64,000 nucleotides of DNA from Halomonas sp. GD1P12 (GTDB taxonomy: Bacteria > Pseudomonadota > Gammaproteobacteria > Pseudomonadales > Halomonadaceae): positions 1,240,001 through 1,304,000 of the forward strand of contig NZ_CP107007.1 of assembly GCF_025725645.1 (NCBI RefSeq). The letters run 5' to 3'. The notes under the pieces are model-generated. The model worked only from the letters and a program-made list of their open reading frames with translations. It was not told the DNA's origin and made no database searches. Positions within the stretch are counted from its first letter, which is position 1. Each line of letters opens with the position of its first letter. Made by a program: the position numbers and the translations under genes. Shown here piece after piece: positions 44,680 to 53,551 of this stretch.

Positions 44680-47600
44680 ATGGAATTTGAGCCTAACGTG
44701 ACCACCGAGACGCCCTCCTTGACCAGCGCCGACCAGGTAACGCAGCTCGAGCGCGCCCTCGACGAGTTGACCCTTCGCGACCGCCACCGCCTGGCGCGGC
44801 GAGTCGACGGGCTCAAGCGGCGTCTGCGTGAGGACAAGCCCATCGACCGCGGCTTGGCCGAACTAAGCCGCGACATCGACAAGGCCCAGCGCCATTTCGA
44901 GCGCCGTGCCTCGACCCATGTGGCGGTCAGCTACCCGCCCAATCTTCCCGTGGTCGAGCGCCGCGAGGACATTCTGGAGGCGATACGCGATCACCAGGTG
45001 GTGGTGGTGGCCGGTGAAACCGGCTCGGGCAAGACGACCCAGCTGCCCAAGATCTGCCTGGAGCTCGGTCGCGGCCGCCGGGGGCTGATTGGACACACCC
45101 AGCCGCGGCGTCTTGCCGCGCGCAGCGTCGCCATGCGTATCTCCGAAGAGCTCGAGGTGAATCTGGGCGAGCAGGTGGGCTATCAGGTGCGCTTCACCGA
45201 TCAAAGTGCGCCGAACACCCTGGTCAAGCTGATGACCGACGGGATCCTGCTGGCCGAAACCCAGCACGACCCGATGCTCTGGCGCTACGACACGATCATC
45301 ATCGATGAGGCCCACGAGCGCAGTCTCAACATCGACTTTCTGCTGGGATATCTCAAGCGCCTGCTGCCCAAGCGCCCGGATCTCAAGGTGATCATTACCT
45401 CGGCGACCATCGACGTCGAGCGCTTCGCCGCCCACTTCAGCGACGGCAAAAAGCCCGCGCCGGTGGTCGAGGTCTCCGGGCGCGCGTATGACGTCGATGT
45501 GCTCTACCGCCCGCTGGTACGAGGCGACGACGACGAGGAGGATCGTACGCTCCAGGAGGGGATTCTTCAGGCGATTGGTGAGATCGAAACCCTGGAGCGC
45601 GAGCGCGGCTGGCTGCACGGCCCGCGAGACGTGCTGATTTTTCTGCCCGGCGAGCGCGAGATTCGCGAAACCGCCGACACCCTGCGCCGGGCGGATTTCA
45701 AGGGCACCGAGGTGCTGCCGCTCTACGCAAGGCTTTCCAACGAAGAGCAGAACCGGGTGTTTGCCCCGCACCGCGGCCGTCGCATCGTGCTGGCCACCAA
45801 CGTGGCGGAAACCTCGCTCACCGTGCCCGGCATTCGCTACGTGGTCGACCCGGGGCTGGTGCGCATCAGCCGCTACAGCTACCGGGCGAAGATCCAGCGT
45901 CTGCCCATCGAGCCGATCAGCCAGGCCAGCGCCAACCAGCGTAAGGGCCGCTGTGGGCGGGTCGCCGAAGGCGTGTGTATTCGCCTGTACGACGAGGAGG
46001 ATTTTCTCTCGCGCCCGGCGTTCACCGACCCGGAGATCCAGCGCACCAATCTCGCTTCGGTAATCCTGTCGATGCTCTCGTTGAAGCTTGGCAACATCGA
46101 GGCGTTTCCCTTCGTCGATCCGCCGGACAGCCGCTTCGTCAAGGATGGCTTTCGGCTGCTGTTCGAGCTCGGCGCGGTGGATCAGAAAGAGCAGATCAGT
46201 CCGCTCGGGCGCAAGCTCGCAAGGCTCCCCATCGACCCTAGGCTTGCGCGCATGGTGCTCGAAGGCGCCGAGCGCCAGAGCCTTCGCGACGTGCTGGTGG
46301 TGGTGTCGGCGCTGGCGATCCAGGACCCGCGCGAGCGCCCGGCGGACAAACGTCAGGCGGCCGATCAGGCCCACCAGAAATGGCACGACCCGGACTCCGA
46401 CTTCGTCGCGCTTTTGAATTTGTGGCACGGCATCGAAAACGCGCGCGCCTCGCTTTCCAGCAGCCAGCTGCGCCGCTGGTGTCGCGATCATTTCATCAAT
46501 TACCTGCGCATGCGCGAGTGGCACGACACGTTCCGCCAGCTCAGACAGCTTTTGCGCGACATGGAGATCGAGGTGCCGGGGCCGCTGCCTGCCAATGAAG
46601 ACGAAAGCGAGGAGCAGGCGCGCCAGGCAAGGCGCAAGACGTCGGCCCGGCTTCACCAGTCGCTGCTCTCCGGGCTTTTGTCGAATTTGGGTAATCTGCT
46701 CGAGAACCGCGAATATCTGGGCGCGCGCAACCGCAAGTTCTTCATCCACCCGGGCTCGGGGCTCGCCAAAAAGACGCCCAAATGGGTAATGGCGTTCGAG
46801 CTGGTCGAAACCACCAAACTCTACGCCCGCACCGTGGCGAAGATCGATCCGACGTGGATCGAGCCTCAGGCCGAACATCTGGTCAAGCGAAGCTACAGCG
46901 AGCCGCACTGGGAAATGAAGCGCGCTCAGGTCGTGGCCTTCGAGCAGGTCACGCTGTTTGGTCTTCCGATCGTCTCACGCCGGCGGATCAATTTTGGTCC
47001 CATCGACCCGAAAGCGTCCCGCGAGATCTTCATCCGCCGGGCGCTGGTCGAAGGCGAGTTTCAGACCAAAGGCGCGTTTTTCGCCCACAACCGTGAGCTG
47101 ATCGACGAGGTCGAAGCGCTCGAGGACCGGGCGCGGCGTCGCGACATTCTGGTCGATGAAGAGACGCTGTTTGCCTTTTACGATGAGCGCATTCCGTCTG
47201 ATGTGGTCAACGGCAAGGGCTTCGAGCACTGGCGCAAGCAGGCCGAGCGCGAAACCCCCGAGCTTTTGCACTTCGACATCGCCTCGCTCAAGGCACGCGA
47301 GGCCGAGGACGTCACGCGTGCCCAGTACCCGGATTACCTGACCCTGGGGGGCGTTGCCTACCCGGTAAGCTACCACTTTGCCCCCGGCGCCGAAGACGAT
47401 GGCGTCACGCTTACCGTGCCTGCGGCGATGCTTTCGCAGCTGCCGGCAAACGCCTTGGAGTGGCTGGTGCCGGGGCTTTTGCGCGAAAAGTGTATTGCGC
47501 TTCTGAAGTCGTTGCCCAAGAGCATTCGCCGCCAGGTCGTGCCGATTCCCGACTGGATCGACGCCGCGCTGCAAACGCTGGTGCCCGGGGAGCGCCCACT

Positions 47601-48681
47601 GACCGAGGCGCTGGGCGAGTTTCTGCGCCAGCGCACCGGCACCCGCGTTCACCCGGACGACTGGCGTTTCGACCAGCTCGACGCGCACCTGATCATGAAC
47701 GTGCGCGTGGTCGACCACGCGGGTGAAACACTCGGCCAGGGGCGCGACGTGCGCGCGCTGGAAAAGCGCTTCGAGCAAGCGGCCAATTTGGGCGCCCAGG
47801 CGCTGGCCAGAGAGGCCACCCAGGCACCGGCTCTAAACGAGCTCCCACCATCGCCGCTGCCCGAGTCGCGGGTGACTACCCAGGCCGGCATCCGCGTGGA
47901 GGCTTACCCGGCGCTGGCCGTCGACGGAGCGTCCTTCAAGGTGGCGCTATTCGATCACCCGGCCAAGGCCCTGGCCGCGCACCGGGAAGGTGTGGCGCGG
48001 CTTGCGATCACCCAGCGCGGCGAGCGGGTCAAGGCCATTCGCGCGCTGCCACGTCTTGAAAAGTGCGCGCTGCTGTTCACCAACGTCGGCGCGAAGTCCG
48101 CATTCATCGACGACGTGCTGCTGGCGGTGTTTACCCAGGTCGTGGCCATCGATCCGCTGCCACGCTCGGCGGGGGAACTGGAGGCCCGCCTTAATGAGGT
48201 GGAAGACCAGCTGCCCGAGCGCGCCGAAAAACTCTTGAAAGAGGTCGAGGCGGCGCTCAAGGCGCATCTCGAACTCGCCAAGCGGCTCAAGGGCAATCTC
48301 GACTTCTCCCAAGCGCTCGTTTATAGCGATGTGCGGGCGCAAATGCAGCGTTTGGTCTATCCTGGCTTCATCCGTGATGCGGGGGCGTGGCTTTCGGAGT
48401 ACCCTCGGTACTTCGACGCCGCGCTGATACGTCTTGAAAAGGCGGGGCGCGAGCGCGGGCGCGACCAGATGATGATGAAAGAGATTCAGGCGCTGGAGGC
48501 GAAGTTCGACGCAAGGCGTGAAAGCGAGCGCCGCGGCCAGGTCGAGGATCCGGTGCTGGTCGCCTTCGGCTGGTGGATTCAGGAGCTTCGCGTGTCGCTG
48601 TTCGCCCAGCAGCTCGGTACTCTCATGCCGGTGTCGGTCAAGCGCCTCGAAAAACAGTGGGAAGAGATTACGCGCCCGTAA
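44680..48681 (+). CDS. hrpA: ATP-dependent RNA helicase HrpA
   Basis: A very large DEAH-box helicase of 1333 residues (E. coli HrpA 1300). Walker A is VAGETGSGKTTQLPK (about residues 109-123), DEAH in IIIDEAHERSLNIDFLLGYL, SAT in ITSATIDVERF, and motif VI in QASANQRKGRCGRV. Then come the winged-helix, ratchet, OB domains and a long C-terminal DUF3418 part. HrpA resolves stalled ribosomes and processes fimbrial mRNA in E. coli. The start is uncertain: ATG 44680 is used but has no Shine-Dalgarno and sits behind a terminator; GTG 44698 and a TTG at 44614 are alternatives. Confidence 0.93.
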   Translation: MEFEPNVTTETPSLTSADQVTQLERALDELTLRDRHRLARRVDGLKRRLREDKPIDRGLAELSRDIDKAQRHFERRASTHVAVSYPPNLPVVERREDILEAIRDHQVVVVAGETGSGKTTQLPKICLELGRGRRGLIGHTQPRRLAARSVAMRISEELEVNLGEQVGYQVRFTDQSAPNTLVKLMTDGILLAETQHDPMLWRYDTIIIDEAHERSLNIDFLLGYLKRLLPKRPDLKVIITSATIDVERFAAHFSDGKKPAPVVEVSGRAYDVDVLYRPLVRGDDDEEDRTLQEGILQAIGEIETLERERGWLHGPRDVLIFLPGEREIRETADTLRRADFKGTEVLPLYARLSNEEQNRVFAPHRGRRIVLATNVAETSLTVPGIRYVVDPGLVRISRYSYRAKIQRLPIEPISQASANQRKGRCGRVAEGVCIRLYDEEDFLSRPAFTDPEIQRTNLASVILSMLSLKLGNIEAFPFVDPPDSRFVKDGFRLLFELGAVDQKEQISPLGRKLARLPIDPRLARMVLEGAERQSLRDVLVVVSALAIQDPRERPADKRQAADQAHQKWHDPDSDFVALLNLWHGIENARASLSSSQLRRWCRDHFINYLRMREWHDTFRQLRQLLRDMEIEVPGPLPANEDESEEQARQARRKTSARLHQSLLSGLLSNLGNLLENREYLGARNRKFFIHPGSGLAKKTPKWVMAFELVETTKLYARTVAKIDPTWIEPQAEHLVKRSYSEPHWEMKRAQVVAFEQVTLFGLPIVSRRRINFGPIDPKASREIFIRRALVEGEFQTKGAFFAHNRELIDEVEALEDRARRRDILVDEETLFAFYDERIPSDVVNGKGFEHWRKQAERETPELLHFDIASLKAREAEDVTRAQYPDYLTLGGVAYPVSYHFAPGAEDDGVTLTVPAAMLSQLPANALEWLVPGLLREKCIALLKSLPKSIRRQVVPIPDWIDAALQTLVPGERPLTEALGEFLRQRTGTRVHPDDWRFDQLDAHLIMNVRVVDHAGETLGQGRDVRALEKRFEQAANLGAQALAREATQAPALNELPPSPLPESRVTTQAGIRVEAYPALAVDGASFKVALFDHPAKALAAHREGVARLAITQRGERVKAIRALPRLEKCALLFTNVGAKSAFIDDVLLAVFTQVVAIDPLPRSAGELEARLNEVEDQLPERAEKLLKEVEAALKAHLELAKRLKGNLDFSQALVYSDVRAQMQRLVYPGFIRDAGAWLSEYPRYFDAALIRLEKAGRERGRDQMMMKEIQALEAKFDARRESERRGQVEDPVLVAFGWWIQELRVSLFAQQLGTLMPVSVKRLEKQWEEITRP

Positions 48682-48796
48682 GGCGCAACGCGCGCCCTCC
48701 AGGGCCGGGGGCGACGATGACACTCAACGCAGCAGGCCGAGTGCCTAAGCAGGCCAGGTACCGGGGTCGTTGAGCACAACGCGAGGGAGAACAAGT

Positions 48797-49918
48797 ATGA
48801 ATGACGTGGTGATTACCGGCACGGGCCTATATACACCGGAACACGCCATCGACAACGAGGCGCTGGTCGCGACGTTCAACGCGTTTGTTGACCGTCACAA
48901 CGAGCGCTTTAGCGCCGAAATTGCCGCCGGCGAGCGCGAGGCGCTGGCCTACTCGAGCAGCGAATTCATCGAAAAGGCCTCGGGCATCAAAAGCCGGTAC
49001 GTGCTCGATGCTGAGGGTATTCTCGACCCGGCGCGCATGCGCCCAAATCTGCCACAGCGCAGCGACGACGAGCCGTCGATCCAGTGCGAGATGGCCGTCG
49101 AGGCCGCTGGGCAGGCGCTGAAAAACGCCGGCGTCGAGGCCGAGGGAATCGAGCTCGTCATCGTTGCCTGCTCGAATCTGGAGCGCGCCTATCCGGCGGT
49201 GGCGGTCGAGATCCAGCAGGCGCTCGGCACCGCGGGCTACGGCTTCGACATGAACGTCGCCTGCAGCTCAGCCACCTTTGCCATCGAAACCGCGGCCAAC
49301 GCCATCGCGTCAGGAAGCGTCAAGCGCGCGCTGGTGGTGAGCCCTGAAATCTGCTCGGCGCATTTGAACTTCACCGACCGCGACAGCCATTTCATCTTCG
49401 GCGACGCGTGCACGGCGGTGGTGCTCGAGCGAAGCGATCTCGCCGTGGCGAGCCAGCGCTTCGAGGTGTTGGGCACACGTTTGGTCACCCGGTTCTCGAA
49501 CGCCATTCGCAACAACGCCGGCTTTTTGAACCGCGTGACCGACAGCGACCCGCTCGGCGTCGACAAGTTGTTCGTGCAGCAGGGGCGGCAGGTGTTCAAG
49601 GAGGTGTGCCCGATGGTGGCCAGTCTCATCACCTCGCATCTGGCCTCGCTCGAACTCGAAGGCTCTGACGTCAAGCGATTGTGGCTGCATCAGGCGAACC
49701 GGCACATGAACGATTTGATCGCGCGCAGGGTGCTCGGGTTCGACCCCAACGAAAGTCAGGCGCCGATCATTCTCGATCGCTACGCTAATACGAGCTCTGC
49801 CGGATCGATCATCGCGTTTCACTTGCACCGCGACGATTTCAAGACTGGCGACACTGGCCTGATCTGCTCCTTCGGGGCAGGCTATAGCGCCGGCAGCGTC
49901 GTGCTGCGCTGTCAGTAG
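48797..49918 (+). CDS. Beta-ketoacyl-ACP synthase III (FabH2-like)
   Basis: A 373-residue thiolase-fold condensing enzyme with the Cys-His-Asn triad in DMNVACSSATFAIE, WLHQANRHMND and RYANTSSAGS. It is longer than housekeeping FabH (about 320) because of an insertion near the N terminus (HNERFSAEIAAGEREALAYSSSEFIEKASGI), as in the second FabH-like enzyme of Pseudomonas aeruginosa (PA3286 type), which shunts beta-oxidation octanoyl-CoA into fatty acid synthesis. This substrate is inferred. ATG 48797 follows AGGGAGA; the upstream frame start at 48770 is unlikely. It stands just before mlaA. Confidence 0.85.
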   Translation: MNDVVITGTGLYTPEHAIDNEALVATFNAFVDRHNERFSAEIAAGEREALAYSSSEFIEKASGIKSRYVLDAEGILDPARMRPNLPQRSDDEPSIQCEMAVEAAGQALKNAGVEAEGIELVIVACSNLERAYPAVAVEIQQALGTAGYGFDMNVACSSATFAIETAANAIASGSVKRALVVSPEICSAHLNFTDRDSHFIFGDACTAVVLERSDLAVASQRFEVLGTRLVTRFSNAIRNNAGFLNRVTDSDPLGVDKLFVQQGRQVFKEVCPMVASLITSHLASLELEGSDVKRLWLHQANRHMNDLIARRVLGFDPNESQAPIILDRYANTSSAGSIIAFHLHRDDFKTGDTGLICSFGAGYSAGSVVLRCQ

Positions 49919-49967
49919 ACGCGTGTATTAAATAAAGCAGGGACACACTAAAAAAGAGGGAATCATC

Positions 49968-50774
49968 ATGTCAGGGTTACTAGCCGCCTCAAGGGCCAAT
50001 CGACTCAACGCCGGCGCGCTCAAGAGCGTTTTACCGGTCGTGCTGCTGGCCACCATGGGGCTGTCCGGCTGTGCCAGCACCCAAACGACGGCGCAGCAGG
50101 CGCACCCGGACGACCCCTGGGAGAGCTTCAACCGGCGCGTATTCGCCTTCAACGACGTGCTTGACCGCTACGCGTTGAAGCCGGTCGCCACCGGCTATCG
50201 CAACGTCACGCCAGACCCGGTGCAGACTGGCGTGGGCAACTTCTTCTCCAACCTCGGCGAGATCCGCACCGCGCTCAACAGCCTCTTGCAGGGCAAGCCG
50301 GCCAACGCCGGGCTTGCGACGTCGCGGTTTTTGATCAACTCGACGGTCGGGATCGGTGGTCTTCTGGACTACGCGACCCACATGGAGATCACCGCCGACG
50401 AGGAAGATTTCGGCCAGACCCTGGCGCGCTGGGGCTGGAGCGACTCGCGCTATCTGGTGTTGCCGCTGCTCGGCCCGAGCACGCTGCGCGACACCACGGG
50501 CCTGCCGGCGGATATCGCGGCCTACCCCAATACCTACGTCGAGGACGATGCGGTACGTATCAGCCTGACCGCGCTTAACGTCATCGACACCCGGGCGGGG
50601 CTGCTCGACCAGGAGTCGCTGATCAGCGGCGACCGCTACCAATTCATTCGCGACGCATACCTGCAGCGTCGCCAGTTCATGATCAACGACGGCGAGCTCG
50701 GTGACGACCCCTTCGCCATGGACAGCTTTGAATTCGACGATGCAGATTTTGGTGACGATGACGTCGCCGACTGA
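49968..50774 (+). CDS. mlaA: MlaA (VacJ) outer-membrane lipoprotein
   Basis: A 268-residue lipoprotein with a signal peptide and lipobox LSGC (Cys about residue 29). The VacJ domain has DPWESFNRRVFAFNDVLDRYALKPVATGY, NFFSNLGEIRTALNSLLQGK, FLINSTVGIGGLLDYA and FGQTLARWG...LVLPLLGPSTLRDTTG. MlaA removes mislocalised phospholipids from the outer leaflet, together with OmpC and the Mla ABC system encoded elsewhere. The acidic C-tail is unusually Asp-rich. The next gene starts 9 nt later. Confidence 0.95.
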   Translation: MSGLLAASRANRLNAGALKSVLPVVLLATMGLSGCASTQTTAQQAHPDDPWESFNRRVFAFNDVLDRYALKPVATGYRNVTPDPVQTGVGNFFSNLGEIRTALNSLLQGKPANAGLATSRFLINSTVGIGGLLDYATHMEITADEEDFGQTLARWGWSDSRYLVLPLLGPSTLRDTTGLPADIAAYPNTYVEDDAVRISLTALNVIDTRAGLLDQESLISGDRYQFIRDAYLQRRQFMINDGELGDDPFAMDSFEFDDADFGDDDVAD

Positions 50775-50782
50775 GGCTTGAT

Positions 50783-51976
50783 ATGGATTCCTCCAAGCAT
50801 CTGATCGCGGTCATCGATGCCCCGGGCGATGAGCGCGATGCGCTCACTCGCGCCATCACCTGCCGCGACATGGCGGTGCTGGCCGCCAGCGACATCGAAC
50901 GTTTGCCCGACAACGTCGCGCTGGTCGTGGCGCGGGTCGGCGTGGTGCCCCGCGAGCAGTGGGCGCTGTTGGCCGCCCGGGTGCCAACGTTGGTAGTCAG
51001 CGACTCCCGTGAGGACCAGGCGCTCTTTCAGGCGGTGGAGAGCGGACTTCTGGATCACGTGGTCGACCCCTTGCGACACAGCGAGCTTTTACGGCGCATG
51101 ATTCGCAAGGCGGTCGAACTCAGTGCGCTTGCCCGCGAGCGCGAGCGCGACCGGGCGCGCCTCAAGGAGCTCAACGAAAGCCTGGAGACGCACCTGGCGC
51201 TTTTGCGCATGGACCAGCAAAGCGGCGGGCATATCCAGCGCCGTTTGCTGCCGGTGAACGCGCGCACTATCAACGGCATTCGATTCGATTACTGGTTCGC
51301 GCCGTCGCTCTATTTGTCCGGCGATTTTCTCGACTATCAGCCGTTCAATGAGCGCTTCAGCGCCTTCTATTTTGCCGATGTATCCGGCCACGGCGCCTCG
51401 TCGGCCTTCGTCACGGTGTTGCTCAAGTACTTGTTTATTCGCTGGCTTAACGAGTGGGACGGCCAGGCGCCGGAGCGTTTGGCCGCCACGTGGCTCAAGG
51501 CGCTCAACCGCGAGCTTCAGGATACCGATATCGGCAAGCACGCCACCCTTTTCGTGGGGGTGATTGACCACGAGGCCAAGACCCTTCACTATTCGCTCGG
51601 TGCACAGCTGCCGATGCCGATACTGGTGACCGACCAGGGCCTGACGCGCCTCGAGGGCGAAGGCATGCCGGTCGGGCTTTTCCCCGATATCGAGTATCCT
51701 TCTCTTAGCTGTGACCTTCCGCCTGACTTTCGCCTGTGGCTCTGTTCAGACGGCGTATTGGAATGCTTGCCGGGTAAGACGCTCGACACGCGGCTCATGG
51801 AGCTTGAGCAATTAGTAAGCGAGAGTGACACACTCGAGCGGTTGCGCGACCGGCTGGTTCAGACCAACGCCCTGCTGATGGAGGGGGAGACGGCTGACGA
51901 GGAGAGCCAGGACCGCAACGCTTTACCCGACGATCTGACAATCATGATGGTGAGCGGATTTGGTCATGCTGATTGA
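50783..51976 (+). CDS. Pseudo-receiver / PP2C (SpoIIE) phosphatase
   Basis: A 397-residue protein: a receiver-like domain (1-115), a coiled-coil linker (115-155) and a PP2C/SpoIIE phosphatase (160-395). The metal-binding aspartates of the phosphatase are in YLSGDFLDY, FADVSGHGASSAF, LCSDGVLE and LPDDLTIMMV. In the receiver, the position of the phospho-acceptor Asp reads NVALVVARVGVVP and the Lys position HVVDP, so no phosphorylation site is visible. The substrate is most likely the STAS protein encoded next, with which it overlaps by 11 bp. The same order of genes (mlaA, regulator, STAS, tal) occurs in P. aeruginosa. Confidence 0.85.
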   Translation: MDSSKHLIAVIDAPGDERDALTRAITCRDMAVLAASDIERLPDNVALVVARVGVVPREQWALLAARVPTLVVSDSREDQALFQAVESGLLDHVVDPLRHSELLRRMIRKAVELSALARERERDRARLKELNESLETHLALLRMDQQSGGHIQRRLLPVNARTINGIRFDYWFAPSLYLSGDFLDYQPFNERFSAFYFADVSGHGASSAFVTVLLKYLFIRWLNEWDGQAPERLAATWLKALNRELQDTDIGKHATLFVGVIDHEAKTLHYSLGAQLPMPILVTDQGLTRLEGEGMPVGLFPDIEYPSLSCDLPPDFRLWLCSDGVLECLPGKTLDTRLMELEQLVSESDTLERLRDRLVQTNALLMEGETADEESQDRNALPDDLTIMMVSGFGHAD

Positions 51977-52481
51977 GGAAGGCCGTATCAAGGCGGCATT
52001 CGATTCCGGGGTTTTCATCCTGAAGCTCTGTGGCGACGTGCGCCTGACGCTCTGCGCCACGCTCGACGTCCAGGCCCAGCGGCTCGCCGACACGCCCGGG
52101 CTTCGCTCGGTGATGATCGACCTGCGCGAGGCGAGTAACGTCGACTCCAGTGCCCTGGGCTTTCTGGCCAAGGTAGCCATGGCGGTGAAAGGGCGTCTGG
52201 AACATCCGCCGACGATCATCGCTGACAACCCCGATATTCAGAAAATGCTGGATGTGATGGGGTTCGCGCGTTTTTTTACCCTGGTCGAGGCGCCGCTTCA
52301 AAACGCGGGCGGCATTGACCCGACGCTGACCGAGCTGCCCGAAGTGCCTACGGACGAGGAGGGGCTGCGTGATCGAATCCTCGAGGCTCACCGTATCCTG
52401 ATGCACATGAACGAACACAACCGCGAACAGTTTCAGCCGCTGGTCGACATGCTGGAATCCCAGGACTCGCCGGTACACTAG
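51966..52481 (+). CDS. STAS domain anti-sigma factor antagonist
   Basis: A 171-residue protein with a STAS domain (1-115): the phosphorylatable Ser is expected in NVDSSALGFLAKV (about residue 60), as in SpoIIAA/HsbA. The extra C-terminal 55 residues include a helical part (DEEGLRDRILEAHRILMHMNEHNR). It probably is dephosphorylated by the preceding PP2C protein and then binds an unknown partner (anti-sigma factor or diguanylate cyclase). ATG 51966 lies inside the previous gene's 3' end; an upstream TTG is possible. No kinase/anti-sigma gene is nearby. Confidence 0.85.
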   Translation: MLIEEGRIKAAFDSGVFILKLCGDVRLTLCATLDVQAQRLADTPGLRSVMIDLREASNVDSSALGFLAKVAMAVKGRLEHPPTIIADNPDIQKMLDVMGFARFFTLVEAPLQNAGGIDPTLTELPEVPTDEEGLRDRILEAHRILMHMNEHNREQFQPLVDMLESQDSPVH

Positions 52482-52513
52482 GGTCATCGCTCGATGACCC
52501 TTCGCTTGACATC

Positions 52514-52545
52514 AAAGGCCCCGGGGCGCAACCCCCGGGGCCTTT
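52514..52545. terminator. Bidirectional terminator between the STAS gene and tal
   Basis: AAAGGCCCCGGGG pairs with CCCCGGGGCCTTT (13 bp, 6-nt loop). Both orientations end in a short T-run, as needed by the two convergent units. Confidence 0.75.
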
Positions 52546-52587
52546 ATCATCTCCGCTTGGGTGGCACGGCCCGCCCCGCTGGGGTGA

Positions 52588-53523
52588 TCACTGGCGCAGT
52601 TTGGCCAGCAGCTCCTCAAGCTTTTTCTGATCCGCCATGAACTTGCGGATGCCTTCGGCGAGCTTGTCGTGGGCCATTTCATCATCGTTCATCGCCCAGC
52701 GAAACTCCTGCTCGCTCAAGGCGTCATCGGCGCCTACCTTCGCGCTTTTCGCGCTCAGCTTGCGCTCGAGCGTGCCGTGCTCTTCATCGAGCTCGTTGAG
52801 CAGCGCCGGCGAGATGGTCAGGCGGTCGCAGCCGGCGAGCGACTTGATTTCGTCGACGTTGCGAAAGCTTGCGCCCATCACGATGGTGGCGTAATTCTGC
52901 GCCTTGTAGTACTCGAAGATGCGCTTGACCGAGGCCACCCCGGGGTCGTTGTCGCCGCTGAAGTCGCCGTCCGGATTTTGCGCCTTGTGCCAGTCGAGAA
53001 TACGTCCGACGAAGGGCGAGATCAGCGTCGCGCCGGCGTCGGCGCAGGCCTTGGCTTGGGCGAAGCCGAACAAGAGCGTGAGGTTGGTACGAATGCCGTC
53101 GCGCTCGAGCGCTCGCGCCGCCTGAATCCCCTCCCAGGTCGAGGCAGTCTTGATCAGAATTCGCTCGGCGGGAACGCCGTTTTTCGCGTAACGCTCGATC
53201 AGCGAGTGCGCTTTTTTGATCGTTGCCTCGCGGTCAAACGAGAGTCGCGAGCTGACCTCGGTAGAGACGTAGCCTGGCACCAGCTCGCTGATTTCGGAGC
53301 CGATCTCTACCGCGACCCGATCCACCGCCTCGTCGATATCTGCGCTTTCACGGGCGATGACGGCCAGGCGCTCGCGGCGATCCTCCTGCTGGGCGGCCTG
53401 CAGGATGAGCGACGGGTTGGTGGTGGCATCCTCCGGGCGAAAGCGGCGGATCGTTTCCAGATCGCCGGTGTCGGCGACGACCTTGGTCATCTCTTTTAGC
53501 TGCGTGAGTAGGCTCGTGCTCAT
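52588..53523 (-). CDS. tal: Transaldolase
   Basis: A 311-residue TalB-type enzyme of the non-oxidative pentose phosphate pathway. The Schiff-base Lys is in RILIKTASTWEGIQAA (about residue 126), with the N-terminal ADTGDLETIRRFRPEDATTNPSLIL and SPFVGRILDW (about 170-180) as further signatures. Length agrees with TalB (317). AGGAG precedes ATG 53521-53523. It converges on the mlaA-PP2C-STAS unit and lies 28 nt after the MCP gene on the same strand. Confidence 0.96.
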   Translation of the reverse strand: MSTSLLTQLKEMTKVVADTGDLETIRRFRPEDATTNPSLILQAAQQEDRRERLAVIARESADIDEAVDRVAVEIGSEISELVPGYVSTEVSSRLSFDREATIKKAHSLIERYAKNGVPAERILIKTASTWEGIQAARALERDGIRTNLTLLFGFAQAKACADAGATLISPFVGRILDWHKAQNPDGDFSGDNDPGVASVKRIFEYYKAQNYATIVMGASFRNVDEIKSLAGCDRLTISPALLNELDEEHGTLERKLSAKSAKVGADDALSEQEFRWAMNDDEMAHDKLAEGIRKFMADQKKLEELLAKLRQ

Positions 53524-53551
53524 GTAAGGCTCCTCCCTGTTGAGTCCAGCC

